Assembly: GCF_011769985.2 (NCBI RefSeq)
Contig: NZ_CP039734.2
Span: 2,418,001-2,482,000 of the forward strand
From: Sulfurospirillum diekertiae
GTDB taxonomy: Bacteria > Campylobacterota > Campylobacteria > Campylobacterales > Sulfurospirillaceae
Reading direction: 5' to 3'
Length of the DNA stretch: 64,000 nt
The notes below the pieces were generated by a model. It did not search any database. It saw only the letters and a list, made by a program, of their open reading frames with translations, and was not told where the DNA came from. Below, one piece after another: positions 46,330-55,471 of this stretch; the stretch's first letter is position 1, and each line of letters begins with the position of its first letter. The translations under genes and the position numbers were made by a program.

Positions 46330-46406
46330 ATACACTCTTTTAAGCTCATATTTTAACTAGATTTATATAATACGCTTGTTTGTTTTAGAATCGCTGCAAG
46401 GAGTGT

Positions 46407-46721
46407 ATGATACTCAACCATTTGTATACGCTTACATGTAAAGAAGGGACACGCTTTTGTGTGAGACTCAGCGATGCGTCACACCCCATTTTTCAAGCGC
46501 ATTTTCCTACAAATCCTATTCTTCCCGGGTTTATCTTGCTTGATTTAAGTGCAGAAATTTTAGGAATTGAAATTGTAAAAATTCAAAAAGCAAAATTTTT
46601 AAAAAATATTACGCCTCTTAGTGTGCTTTGGTTCGACACGCAAACGCATGAAAAAACACTCAAAATTCGTGTCACACAAAATGAACAAAAAGTAGCAGAA
46701 CTCACGTATGAAAAAAGATGA
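46407..46721 (+). CDS. Hotdog-fold 3-hydroxyacyl-ACP dehydratase (ApeI-like)
   Basis: 104 aa FabZ-like protein with the active-site segment FQAHFPTNPILPGFILLDLSAEI (catalytic His in HFP). First gene of the eight-gene plus-strand operon of an aryl-polyene-like cluster; its end overlaps the glycosyltransferase gene by 14 bases. Would dehydrate 3-hydroxyacyl-ACP during polyene chain growth. A TTACATGTAA copy at 46432 is near its start. Confidence 0.85.
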   Translation: MILNHLYTLTCKEGTRFCVRLSDASHPIFQAHFPTNPILPGFILLDLSAEILGIEIVKIQKAKFLKNITPLSVLWFDTQTHEKTLKIRVTQNEQKVAELTYEKR

Positions 46722-47415
46722 TATCGTTGTTGTGATTCCTACGTACAATAATCCTCTTACCATTGAGAAAGTGGCACAAGACGTTTTAACACACGGGTAT
46801 GCTTTGATTATTGTGGATGATGGCTCTGAGATCAACGTAGCTGACATCATTCCAAAACCGCATGAAAAACTCACGATTATCAGGCATCTCGCCAACCAAG
46901 GTAAAGGCGCTGCCATCATGACAGGTGCTCACGAAGCTCAAAAACGCGGGTTTGACTTCTTTATCAGCCTAGATGGCGATGGACAACATCTGGCTTCTCA
47001 AATTGAAAAGATATGCGACGCCTGTGATGGTAAAGATCAAATTATCATCGGAGCACGTAACTTTGAGATCAACGATGTTCCCAATGGCTCCAAATTTGGC
47101 AGATGGTTTAGCAACTTTTGGGCCTGTTGGGACACCGAGCAGAGTATTACCGACTCACTTTCTGGATTTAGACTCTACCCCACTTCCATCCTAGACCTCA
47201 TCATCCAAACCAAACGGTTTGACTGGGAAATGGAAGTGCTTGTCAAACACGCATGGAAAGGTCGCCTCATCAAAGAGGTGAGCATTGAATGCTATTACCC
47301 TACCCCAGAAGAGAGGGTGAGTCACTTTAAAAAATTTTGGGATACCGCGGCGATTGTCATGGTACATGTCAAACTTTTGCCGTGGAAATTTTTTCTCAAG
47401 AAAAAGTACCAATGA
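46708..47415 (+). CDS. Family 2 glycosyltransferase (ApeJ-like)
   Basis: 235 aa GT-A fold enzyme: VVIPTYNNPLTIEKV, IIVDDGSE, the DxD-type FISLDGDGQH and SDSLSGFRLYP, then the acceptor-loop FDWEMEVLVKHAWKG. Cytoplasmic face of the membrane. Overlaps both neighbours. In aryl polyene clusters such enzymes modify the lipid-linked product; the sugar is unknown. Confidence 0.88.
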   Translation: MKKDDIVVVIPTYNNPLTIEKVAQDVLTHGYALIIVDDGSEINVADIIPKPHEKLTIIRHLANQGKGAAIMTGAHEAQKRGFDFFISLDGDGQHLASQIEKICDACDGKDQIIIGARNFEINDVPNGSKFGRWFSNFWACWDTEQSITDSLSGFRLYPTSILDLIIQTKRFDWEMEVLVKHAWKGRLIKEVSIECYYPTPEERVSHFKKFWDTAAIVMVHVKLLPWKFFLKKKYQ

Positions 47416-48278
47416 ACACGAAACAGCGAGGAAGCGGCTGGAGTATCAAACTCGTTTTTACCTTTTACAGACTCTTTGGCTACACGTTTATCTATTACCT
47501 GATGTATCCTGTAACCTTTTTCTATTTTTTAGTTGCGGGCAATGTCAAAGAGGCACTCAAAGATTACTATGCGCATATCAACCAGCCATTTAACAACGGA
47601 GTCTATTTTGAACACTTACGTCACTTTGCAATCACCATGTGTGACCGTTTTGTCTCCAAAGTGAGCCCTCAAGATTACACTTTTGAAATAGCCAACAAAG
47701 AAGCCTTGATGAACCATCTTCATCAAGGTGGCATCTTGCTTTTATCGCATTTTGGCGGATGGGCGAGTGCTGGTAACTGTTTTTCAGATCTTAAAATCAA
47801 CATTGTCATGCAAGAATCACTCATCGCACCCATCAAGTGTATTGAAGACAACCTCGAAACCAAAAATCCACATCTCAACATCATCAACCTCTCCAAAGGG
47901 GGAGTGTATGTCACCATGAAAATTGCAACAGCCCTTCTCAATAACGAAATTGTAGCGATGATGGCAGATCGTGCAACGGAAGCCAAAAACAGAGAGTGTG
48001 TCACTTTTTTTGGCAAAAACGCAGCATTCAATAAAAACCCTTTTAGCATCGCTTATAAAACCGAAAAACCGCTCATGGGTATTGCCTTTAGTTATCAAAA
48101 GCCCCAACATTACCGTATCGAATTTATTGAAATCACCATGAACAAAAACAACCATGCAGAAGAAGAGATCCACAAAGCCATGCAAACTTATGCCGATTTT
48201 TTTGCATCGCATGTTCGTGCGTACCCTAATCAATGGTTCAATCTATACCCTTTTTGGAAAGAGGAAGTACCTTTATGA
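47412..48278 (+). CDS. LpxL/HtrB-family acyltransferase
   Basis: 288 aa. A membrane-proximal start (FYRLFGYTFIYYLMYPVTFFYF), then the acyltransferase site LLLSHFGGWASAGNCF and MMADRATEAKNRECVTFFGKNAAFNKNPFSIAYKT. Start at the ATG at 47412, overlapping the glycosyltransferase stop. Probably transfers the polyene or a fatty acyl chain to a lipid anchor. Confidence 0.88.
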   Translation: MNTKQRGSGWSIKLVFTFYRLFGYTFIYYLMYPVTFFYFLVAGNVKEALKDYYAHINQPFNNGVYFEHLRHFAITMCDRFVSKVSPQDYTFEIANKEALMNHLHQGGILLLSHFGGWASAGNCFSDLKINIVMQESLIAPIKCIEDNLETKNPHLNIINLSKGGVYVTMKIATALLNNEIVAMMADRATEAKNRECVTFFGKNAAFNKNPFSIAYKTEKPLMGIAFSYQKPQHYRIEFIEITMNKNNHAEEEIHKAMQTYADFFASHVRAYPNQWFNLYPFWKEEVPL

Positions 48279-48964
48279 AAAAAGTCTTAGTCACCGGAGC
48301 AACAGGTAGTCTTGGCGAGGCCATTGTGCGCTATTTTGCCAAAGAGGGTTACTTTGTGTATATCCACTACAAAAGCCACAAAGAGAAGGCTCTTGCACTG
48401 CTTGATGAGATCAAACATGGGGAGATTCTCCAATTTGACATTACTCAAAAAGAGGAAGTGAAACTCGCCTTAGAATCTTTACATGTAAACGTGTTGGTGA
48501 ACAATGCGGGCATCACCAAAGATAAGCTTTTTTTCTTTATGGAAGACGAAGCGTGGAGTGATGTCATGGATGTTAACCTTAACAGCCTTTTTTATGTCAC
48601 CAAACAAATTCTGCCGAATATGATCAAAGAAAAAGCAGGCTCCATCGTCAATGTCTCCTCCATTTCTGGTCTCGTAGGAAATGTGGGGCAAGTGAACTAT
48701 TCAGCTGCAAAAGGTGGCATCATCGCTTTTACTAAGGCGCTTTGTGCGGAAGTAGCACGCTATAATATCAGAGTCAATGCCGTAGCGCCGGGTGTGATTG
48801 AATCTGAGATGGTTCACGCTGTGGATAAAAACATCACCGATCTGATTCCCTGTGAACGTCTCGGTCGTCCCGAAGAAGTCGCTGAAGTCGTCTTTTTTTT
48901 AGGCGATAAAGCAACCTATGTGAATGGTGAAGTGATCAATATTAGTGGAGGAATGGTAAGGTAA
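48275..48964 (+). CDS. 3-oxoacyl-ACP reductase, SDR family (ApeQ/FabG-like)
   Basis: 229 aa. Rossmann motif VTGATGSLGEAI, NAG motif VLVNNAGITKD, catalytic Ser-Tyr-Lys in VNVSSISGLVGNVGQVNYSAAKGGIIAF and the NINISGG-type end (GEVINISGGMVR). NADPH-dependent ketoreduction during chain growth. Overlaps the genes on both sides by 4 and 1 bases. Confidence 0.93.
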   Translation: MKKVLVTGATGSLGEAIVRYFAKEGYFVYIHYKSHKEKALALLDEIKHGEILQFDITQKEEVKLALESLHVNVLVNNAGITKDKLFFFMEDEAWSDVMDVNLNSLFYVTKQILPNMIKEKAGSIVNVSSISGLVGNVGQVNYSAAKGGIIAFTKALCAEVARYNIRVNAVAPGVIESEMVHAVDKNITDLIPCERLGRPEEVAEVVFFLGDKATYVNGEVINISGGMVR

Positions 48965-49497
48965 TGCATATACTTTTTTCGTTTTTATACGCACCCATCG
49001 TTGTGGTGCTCCTTGGTTATTTTGATATTAAAACTGTCGCTATAGGACTCTTTGGCTTTGGTGTTCTTTGGCTTTTGAGTCAAAAAAAACGCGAGATCAA
49101 AACCACAATTTTTCCTCTTTTTTACATGGCGGTAGCACTAGGAGCCTATTTTTTAGATGACTTTTTGGTGCTCAAATTTCTACCCCTTTTGATTTCTTTG
49201 GCATTTATCTTTTTCTTGATTGCAAGCTATTTTGATAACGACTCCATCATTTTACACTTTGCGCGCAAAATCCATAAACGTTCTCTTAGCGTCGCAGAAG
49301 AAGCATACGTCAACCGTTCAACGATTTTTTGGATAGCCCTTGCAAGTGTCAATATCCTTTTACATGTCAGCATACTGCTTCTTAAAAATGACCACTATTG
49401 GATTATTTACTCTTCCTTTGGCTGGTATTTGGTTTTTATCCTAGGCGGCATTGTGCAGTTCTTGCACCGCCATTTTATCTTTCTAAAACGGTTGTGA
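48964..49497 (+). CDS. Polytopic membrane protein of the polyene cluster
   Basis: 177 aa with five or six hydrophobic helices and a conserved-looking cytoplasmic segment (HFARKIHKRSLSVAEEAYVNRSTIFW). Resembles the small predicted membrane proteins (COG4648 type) found in aryl polyene clusters. Function unknown; perhaps part of the export or acyl-transfer complex. Confidence 0.75.
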   Translation: MHILFSFLYAPIVVVLLGYFDIKTVAIGLFGFGVLWLLSQKKREIKTTIFPLFYMAVALGAYFLDDFLVLKFLPLLISLAFIFFLIASYFDNDSIILHFARKIHKRSLSVAEEAYVNRSTIFWIALASVNILLHVSILLLKNDHYWIIYSSFGWYLVFILGGIVQFLHRHFIFLKRL

Positions 49498-49500
49498 TCC

Positions 49501-49983
49501 ATGAAAGTCATTGTTTTAGGCTGTCTCTTTTTTCTGTCTCTTTTTGCCAATGATAGCGCTGCTTTCAAAGAGACACGCTACCTCTATGCGCTTGATAAGA
49601 ACGTCACCTTAGAGGGGTATATCACTTTTGGAGAGCAAAATATTGTTATCGAATACGTCAAACCTGAGCCTAAAGTCTTGACCTATTTTGAAGAAAAGCT
49701 CACCATTCAAGATGCCAAAGGCTATCACGTCATTGATGCGCAAAGTATGCCTTCCATGAACTATTTTTTTATGATTATCAAAGCGGTTCATGATGAAAAC
49801 ACACTCTTGCTCAATTCCTTTTTTGATGCAACAACACAAGGCGATGAGACCCTCTTAACCCCCAAAGGCGTAGCGGCGGAAGTGCTTGAGGAAGTGCGTA
49901 TTGTACGGCATGAAAAGAAGCTTCACTCTTTACATGTAAAGATTAAAAACGGCGATAGGATCACCATTGAAGTTCTGGACTAA
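49501..49983 (+). CDS. LolA-like periplasmic carrier protein
   Basis: 160 aa, signal peptide MKVIVLGCLFFLSLFA, then a beta-rich chain (TRYLYALDKNVTLEGYITFGEQNIVIEYVKPEPKVLTYFEEKLTIQDAKGYHVID) in the manner of outer-membrane lipoprotein carriers in polyene clusters. Overlaps the MMPL gene by 17 bases. Would shuttle the lipid product across the periplasm. Confidence 0.78.
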   Translation: MKVIVLGCLFFLSLFANDSAAFKETRYLYALDKNVTLEGYITFGEQNIVIEYVKPEPKVLTYFEEKLTIQDAKGYHVIDAQSMPSMNYFFMIIKAVHDENTLLLNSFFDATTQGDETLLTPKGVAAEVLEEVRIVRHEKKLHSLHVKIKNGDRITIEVLD

Positions 49984-52081
49984 AACCCTCAATTTTTTTC
50001 TATTTGCCATCGTTGGCACACTTTTTTTCGTTTACCAAAGCACCGTGCATGTTTCCACCAATTTACTCTCTTTTTTACCTGAGAGTAAGGGTAAAGAGGC
50101 ACTGGAAATCTATTCACAGTTCAAAAATTCTAAAGAAATTCTGATCGCTTCGGAAGGGTTCGATAAAGAGTCTCTTGCCAAAATAAAAACCATCGAAGAT
50201 ACACTGCTCGCTTCCAATCTTGTAAAATTGGAAAGTAGCATAACGCCGAATGCAAAGCTGATCGAATACACCAAAAATAATGCTTTTTACCTCAAAAACC
50301 TCAATAAAGACGACTCAGTCAGTATCCACGAGAAGCTAAGTTCGCTTTATGAAAAAATGACAAATAATCCCTACTATACGGCGATAGACGCCTCTGATCC
50401 GCTGGGGTATTTTACACCCAAAGAGAAACCCATCACGATGAGCATTCGCGATGGTCACTTAGCCTTAGGTGACTTTGGGTATTTTAGTGTTTTTAGCATC
50501 AAAGACACGTCCAACACGATAGAGAGTTACAAAACCGTTTACGATCTTGTGCATCAAGAACTCAAAGGTATGCAAAATGTCCGCGTCTTTAGTCCGACCT
50601 TTTACTTTGTGGAAAACTCTCAAAAAATTCAAGAGGATGTCAATTTTTTAATTGCTCTCTCGACTGTTTTACTTCTGATACTCTATATTTTCATCATTAA
50701 AAACATCTACCTTCTTATTAATACCATTGTGACGCTTACCACCTCAACGCTTCTTGCATTTTTGCTCATGGGTATGATTTGGAGTGAAGTCTCCGTCTTT
50801 GTGTTAGCCTTTGGTAATGCCATTGGCGCACTGGCGATTGATTACATGTTTCTCTACTACTTTTGCGGTCATTACGAACACAAAAAAGGGTTTAACACCT
50901 CCGCTTTTTATGGCTTTTTAACGACATTTGGCGGGTTTATGGTCTTTTCATGGATCAATTTTCCCCTCATCCAACAAGTGTGTGTGTTTGCGATGTTTTC
51001 ACTCTCACTCTCTTATCTTCAATTTGTTTTTCTCTTTCCGCGTATTGGGTTTAAAAAGGCTCAACCCTTTGCAAATTTCACCTTCTCACTTCCACTTCCT
51101 TACCGCGCCATCGCCTTGCTTTCTTTGGTAGCCATCACCGTTTCCGTCTATTTTTTACAGGTCGATACCAACATCAAAAAGCTGGATTACCAAAATGTAA
51201 CCCTGATGCAAGAGGAAAAATTCTTTAAAGACGCGATTAAAAAAGAGGGCTATACACCAATTTTAATCGAAGCTAACTCGATTGATGAGCTTATAGCGCA
51301 TAGTAACGCCATCAAAAATCGTTTTAAAAATGCCACGGTTCCGCTCTCCTACTTTTTCGATAGAGCCTTTTACGAAGAGCGAAAACAAGAGCTTGAAGCT
51401 TTACATGTAAAAGAGAAAAAAGTGCACATCGAAGAGGAAGCCACGAAGATTGGTTTTCGTGAAGGCTTCTTTAAAAACGCCTATAACGATCAACTTTTAT
51501 CTCCAAGTTACCCAAATCTTGAGCTCGAAACGCTGAATGCGATGGGGTTTGATGTCGTACACAAAGAGGGTCAATATTTCACGTACGCGCTTGTTAAAAA
51601 CAGTGAGCGAGGGTTATTGGAAAAGCTTGACTTTGCTTACTCCATTGATGCGAAAGGGATGTTCCTCGTCGCACTTCAAAAAATCATGCACCAATTACTT
51701 CTTAGTGGAGCGTTAAGTGTTGCTTTTAACGCCTTCATACTTTTTGCCGTTTGCCGCAAAACATTGGCACTGAGTTCGAGTTATGTTTTACTCCCCTCTG
51801 CCCTTATTTTAATGCTTTTAGGGCTTAATTTTACGATTATTCATCTTTTTATGCTGTTTATTGTGATCTCCTTTGGAATTGACTATGGCATTTATATGGG
51901 AAGCAGAAAACATCTTGAAAGCGAGACTAAAAGTACGATCGTAGCTTCTCTCATCAGTGCTTTCGCTGGCTTTGGTGTCTTGGTCTTTAGCGACATTGGA
52001 GCACTTCATTATATGGGTTTAGTTTCATGTATTGGCATAGGCGCTATTGTCGTTTTATTAATGGGGAGGACAAGTCATTGA
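49967..52081 (+). CDS. MMPL/RND-family lipid exporter
   Basis: 704 aa inner-membrane transporter. Two repeats of one helix plus a large periplasmic loop plus five helices: loops at about 25-225 and 395-580, helices at about 230-370 and 585-695, with GNAIGALAIDYMFLYYF and FGIDYGIYMGSRKH in the proton-relay positions. The start is TTG at 49967 behind AGGA. Likely exports the polyene lipid. Contains TTTACATGTAAA at 51400. Confidence 0.9.
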   Translation: MKFWTKTLNFFLFAIVGTLFFVYQSTVHVSTNLLSFLPESKGKEALEIYSQFKNSKEILIASEGFDKESLAKIKTIEDTLLASNLVKLESSITPNAKLIEYTKNNAFYLKNLNKDDSVSIHEKLSSLYEKMTNNPYYTAIDASDPLGYFTPKEKPITMSIRDGHLALGDFGYFSVFSIKDTSNTIESYKTVYDLVHQELKGMQNVRVFSPTFYFVENSQKIQEDVNFLIALSTVLLLILYIFIIKNIYLLINTIVTLTTSTLLAFLLMGMIWSEVSVFVLAFGNAIGALAIDYMFLYYFCGHYEHKKGFNTSAFYGFLTTFGGFMVFSWINFPLIQQVCVFAMFSLSLSYLQFVFLFPRIGFKKAQPFANFTFSLPLPYRAIALLSLVAITVSVYFLQVDTNIKKLDYQNVTLMQEEKFFKDAIKKEGYTPILIEANSIDELIAHSNAIKNRFKNATVPLSYFFDRAFYEERKQELEALHVKEKKVHIEEEATKIGFREGFFKNAYNDQLLSPSYPNLELETLNAMGFDVVHKEGQYFTYALVKNSERGLLEKLDFAYSIDAKGMFLVALQKIMHQLLLSGALSVAFNAFILFAVCRKTLALSSSYVLLPSALILMLLGLNFTIIHLFMLFIVISFGIDYGIYMGSRKHLESETKSTIVASLISAFAGFGVLVFSDIGALHYMGLVSCIGIGAIVVLLMGRTSH

Positions 52082-53259
52082 GAATGATCGTACAAAACGA
52101 TGATGGTAGCAAAAACATTTACGAGAGTGAGAGCCTCGTTAACACAACACTCAAAAACAAAGTCATCCTTGTTCCCTCCAAAAGCAAAGAAGCAAATGCC
52201 ATTGAGATTTTAAGAGCTTACCTTTCAGGTGCAAAACCTATTTTATACGACCAAGAAAATCTCTCACTCAAAGAAAAAATCGAATCACTGGGCGCTGAAA
52301 CATTCAACGACATTGACTTTGCCGCCATGTTTTTCACCTCAGGTAGTACGGGATTTCCAACGGGAGCCTTTAAAAGCAGAGAGAACATCGAAACCGATAT
52401 GGAAGCCTTACTGTTAGAATTTGGAAATTTTGAGATTCAAACAGTGATTGCAACCGTTCCTTTCATTCATATCTATGGTTTTTTAGCCGCCCTTTTGCTA
52501 CCGCTTAAACTGAATGTCGATTTACTCTTTAAAGAGCATTTCCTGCCGCACGATCTACTGGCATCTGCCAAACCTCACCACCTTATCGTGACCACACCCC
52601 TTTACATCAAATCGCTTTTGAGGTTGGATGAAACCAAGGATTTGAGCCAGACGATTTTCATAAGTTCTACAGGTCCTTTGCCCACTGAAATCGCCAAAGA
52701 ATTTACCGATAAATTCAACACCACGCTCATTCAACTCTTTGGCTCGACTGAATGTGGAAGTATCGCTTTTAAAAAACAAGACGATACCTTTTGGACACCT
52801 TTTCAAGGAGTAGAGATAACGCTCAATGCCGAAGGACTTTTACATGTAAAGTCTCCGTTTATCTCAAAAACCTTGTGGCAAGAGGGTTTGCTGCAAACAG
52901 GTGGGGAGATTCAGAGCTTTGATTATGCAATCCTTGAAAAGGGAAAGTTTCAACTCATTGGGCGAAGCAGTAACATTGTCAAAATCGCAGGAAAACGTTA
53001 TGCAACGGCGCAGATCGAAGAGATTTTAGAAGCACTGGAAGGTATTTCTAAAGCGCTGGTACATGTCAAACACAACAATGCGGAGCTGAAAGATGAAATG
53101 GTGGTGATTTTCTTAGAAACGACTCAGCCGATCACGCTAAAAACAGTCAAAAGCACGCTTAAACACCGTATTGGAAAGATCAATTTGCCTATCGAATTGC
53201 ACATTGTGGATAAAATCTCTACCACGCTGATGGGGAAAAAATGTATGCCTCTACTCTAA
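52078..53259 (+). CDS. Acyl/aryl-AMP ligase (ApeH-like)
   Basis: 393 aa ANL-family adenylating enzyme: P-loop FFTSGSTGFPTGAFKS near residue 87, LIQLFGSTECGSIAFKK near 218, and hinge/C-terminal IGRSSNIVKIAGKRYATAQIEEILE near 300. Activates the starter acid for loading on the ACP. Start taken as TTG at 52078 with GGGAGG at good distance; ATG at 52084 is the alternative. Last gene of the plus-strand operon. Shorter than typical ligases (the N-terminal region is compact). Confidence 0.85.
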   Translation: MRMIVQNDDGSKNIYESESLVNTTLKNKVILVPSKSKEANAIEILRAYLSGAKPILYDQENLSLKEKIESLGAETFNDIDFAAMFFTSGSTGFPTGAFKSRENIETDMEALLLEFGNFEIQTVIATVPFIHIYGFLAALLLPLKLNVDLLFKEHFLPHDLLASAKPHHLIVTTPLYIKSLLRLDETKDLSQTIFISSTGPLPTEIAKEFTDKFNTTLIQLFGSTECGSIAFKKQDDTFWTPFQGVEITLNAEGLLHVKSPFISKTLWQEGLLQTGGEIQSFDYAILEKGKFQLIGRSSNIVKIAGKRYATAQIEEILEALEGISKALVHVKHNNAELKDEMVVIFLETTQPITLKTVKSTLKHRIGKINLPIELHIVDKISTTLMGKKCMPLL

Positions 53260-53260
53260 A

Positions 53261-53282
53261 AGGATGGCAAGCTTGCCATCCT
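53261..53282. terminator. Palindromic terminator between convergent operons
   Basis: AGGATGGCAAG (53261-53271) mirrors CTTGCCATCCT (53272-53282) with CTTTGG following. It separates the ligase gene from the convergent lipoprotein gene. Confidence 0.75.
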
Positions 53283-53292
53283 CTTTGGTGTA

Positions 53293-53691
53293 TTAGAGCA
53301 AGCTAAGTTGTACTTGAATGGCCTTGTTAAGGTTTTGAATCCATCCGTTGTAATTACTGTGAATCGTATTGTTTTCCGCGTTATAATCTAAATTAATACT
53401 GCTTTCGTAGTTAATACTATATTCTTGTGTATTGTACGTAATCGCAACCACAGCAGTATGCGTTCTTAAAACAAGCGTACCCTTTAGCAAACCCTCTTTC
53501 TCTTTTTTGATAATCCAGCCAAGTCCTCCGCCCGCACGGATAATGGCTTTTTCAACATCAGACATGCTTGCTTTTTTATCTGCTGTTACAGCAATGGCAT
53601 TGTTATTAACATTATAAACAGGTGGTGTTCCACAACCCAAGAAAGTGACACTTAAGACAAAGGCAATCGTTAACATCAGAAGCTTTTTCAT
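53293..53691 (-). CDS. Putative lipoprotein
   Basis: 132 aa from the ATG at 53691 (AAGG seven bases upstream). Signal peptide with lipobox MKKLLMLTIAFVLSVTFLGC, then VEKAIIRAGGGLGWIIKKEKEGLLKGTLVLRTHTAVVAITYNTQEYSINYESS, a pattern seen in small outer-membrane lipoproteins of unknown function. Lies between the two polyene operons on the minus strand. Confidence 0.8.
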   Translation of the reverse strand: MKKLLMLTIAFVLSVTFLGCGTPPVYNVNNNAIAVTADKKASMSDVEKAIIRAGGGLGWIIKKEKEGLLKGTLVLRTHTAVVAITYNTQEYSINYESSINLDYNAENNTIHSNYNGWIQNLNKAIQVQLSLL

Positions 53692-53789
53692 TACCATCCT
53701 TTAGAAAAATTTAAATTCATTCTATTGACATTAAGATTAAATTTTACTGAGTTTGTAGTATTTAAAAGCCTAAAATAGGCACTTATCAC

Positions 53790-55112
53790 TTAATGTAGCC
53801 CTAAAATTTCTTTTCCATGAATTAGTTTGTTGTTGATTTGACACAGCGAATAAAATACCATCGAAGTCGAGAGTGCCTCAATAGGTTTTCCAAAGGTATC
53901 CATCGTAATGCCCAAGAGATGAAGTTTGGTATTTTGCAGTTTAATTCTACCCGAAATATCACTGGCAACAATAAAAACTTTCGCATTTTGAGCCGATAGT
54001 ACCACCGCTTTTGTACTTTTAATGGTACTGTTGATAATCTTTACATCTGAATTAATAATTCCCAATTCTTCAATCACCGCATCTTTAATGATGATTTTTT
54101 GAGAATTAATGATGCTCATATTCCCAATTCTTCCTGTGTAAACTCTACCATCGATATCTCTAATGGTGGCACTATAGTTGGGAGCATTGGGGGGCACGGT
54201 AGGTCGCACAATTCCTTCTTGATTTAAAAGATGTGCCTCAAGAAGATTTAAAAAGGTTTCTTCATTACTGATCATAGGAACATGCCCCGTACGTGGGAGT
54301 ATTTTCAAAGAGGCATTGGGCATCAGTTTATGCAGAACATAGCCTGTTTCTATGGGAGCAACAGTGTCTGCTTCACCCCAAATAATCGTCGTTCTTGTGT
54401 TAATTTTTTGAGGAATTCCGTTAAAATTCTCCTCTACCAACGCTACGGCGGCAATGCTATAAGGGCTTCCACCTAGAATGGTAGCACGCAAATCTTCACT
54501 GGAGAGAACCACCTCCATATCTAAAGACATTTTACGATCAATTTTTTCTGCGATTTTATCAATAAACGAGGTTACTTTTTGCGTTTGAAGCCCTTGTATC
54601 AGACCATTTTGCTCATCAAAAAAAGCATTGACACCATTTTGCACTAAAAAGTTATTGTACTCAGAGCGATGCAGTATCCCCGCCGCATCCACAAGCACTA
54701 AACTCTCCACGTCGGAAGGATACATACTGGTATATTTCAGCGCTATCGCCCCACCCATCGAGTGACCTACCAAATGAAACGGCTTTTTCACATATGTTTG
54801 AGTGATGTAATGAATAAACTTGGCATAATTAAGCGGAGAATAGAGTTCATTGGATTTACTCGATTGCCCAAATCCGGGAAGATCAAATGTCACCACAAAG
54901 TAGTCATCTTTCAACCGCTCAATACTGCCCTCCCAAATGGTAGACGCTTCATCTCCCAACCCATGCACTAAAACGACTGCTGGATTGTCAGGATTACCGA
55001 CGGTTTGCAGATAAACAGAAGCATTAAAAATAGGCTCGGTAATAAACGTTCCACGGAACTCTTCCGCATGAAGTCCTACAATAAAAACCCACATCAGCAC
55101 AAAAATTTTCAT
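53790..55112 (-). CDS. Exported alpha/beta hydrolase with a C-terminal beta-rich extension
   Basis: 440 aa. Signal peptide MKIFVLMWVFIVGLHA; hydrolase core with oxyanion VLVHGLGD, nucleophile VGHSMGGAI near residue 118, acid GEADTVAPIETG and His TGHVPM near 280. From about 310 onward is a separate extension (DIDGRVYTGRIGNMSIINSQKIIIKDAVIEELGIINSDVKIINSTIKSTKAVVLSAQNAKVFIVASDISGRIKL) with about 20-residue hydrophobic spacing like a small beta-helix. Last gene of the minus-strand polyene operon; perhaps a periplasmic thioesterase or esterase. Confidence 0.8.
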   Translation of the reverse strand: MKIFVLMWVFIVGLHAEEFRGTFITEPIFNASVYLQTVGNPDNPAVVLVHGLGDEASTIWEGSIERLKDDYFVVTFDLPGFGQSSKSNELYSPLNYAKFIHYITQTYVKKPFHLVGHSMGGAIALKYTSMYPSDVESLVLVDAAGILHRSEYNNFLVQNGVNAFFDEQNGLIQGLQTQKVTSFIDKIAEKIDRKMSLDMEVVLSSEDLRATILGGSPYSIAAVALVEENFNGIPQKINTRTTIIWGEADTVAPIETGYVLHKLMPNASLKILPRTGHVPMISNEETFLNLLEAHLLNQEGIVRPTVPPNAPNYSATIRDIDGRVYTGRIGNMSIINSQKIIIKDAVIEELGIINSDVKIINSTIKSTKAVVLSAQNAKVFIVASDISGRIKLQNTKLHLLGITMDTFGKPIEALSTSMVFYSLCQINNKLIHGKEILGLH

Positions 55113-55471
55113 ACACTACCCTCTTCAAGCACAACCATCAATGATCCACTCGCAGACATCATCCCACCCTCTTTTTCAAACACCTCAAAGTAAAACTCGC
55201 TCGAATTTCCAAGCGATGTACGCGCTTCAATGATAATGACACAGGTTAAGCTTTGTACCTTTACATGTAAAGAGACATCTTTGATCAAAACCAAAAAACC
55301 GTTTTGGAGTGTATCTGATTTGGCAAAGGCTGATGAGGCTTGAGCGGCGGCTTCTATGAGCATGGGAAGCGTTGGTAAACATGGAAATTCACACAACACC
55401 GTGGCATGTTTATCGTTACATGTAAAGACTTCTTTGACAAAACGAATCGGTGGAAGATGGGGTAAATTCAT
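55109..55471 (-). CDS. Hotdog-fold dehydratase (ApeP-like)
   Basis: 120 aa protein of the FabA/FabZ-like thioester dehydratase group: PPIRFVKEVFTCNDKHATVLCEFPCLPTLPMLIEAAAQASSAF, then KDVSLHVKVQSLTCVIIIEART. The catalytic His of FabZ is not obvious, so catalysis may differ or be lost. Overlaps both neighbours by 4 bases. Contains two TTACATGTAA copies (55261 and 55416). Confidence 0.75.
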   Translation of the reverse strand: MNLPHLPPIRFVKEVFTCNDKHATVLCEFPCLPTLPMLIEAAAQASSAFAKSDTLQNGFLVLIKDVSLHVKVQSLTCVIIIEARTSLGNSSEFYFEVFEKEGGMMSASGSLMVVLEEGSV

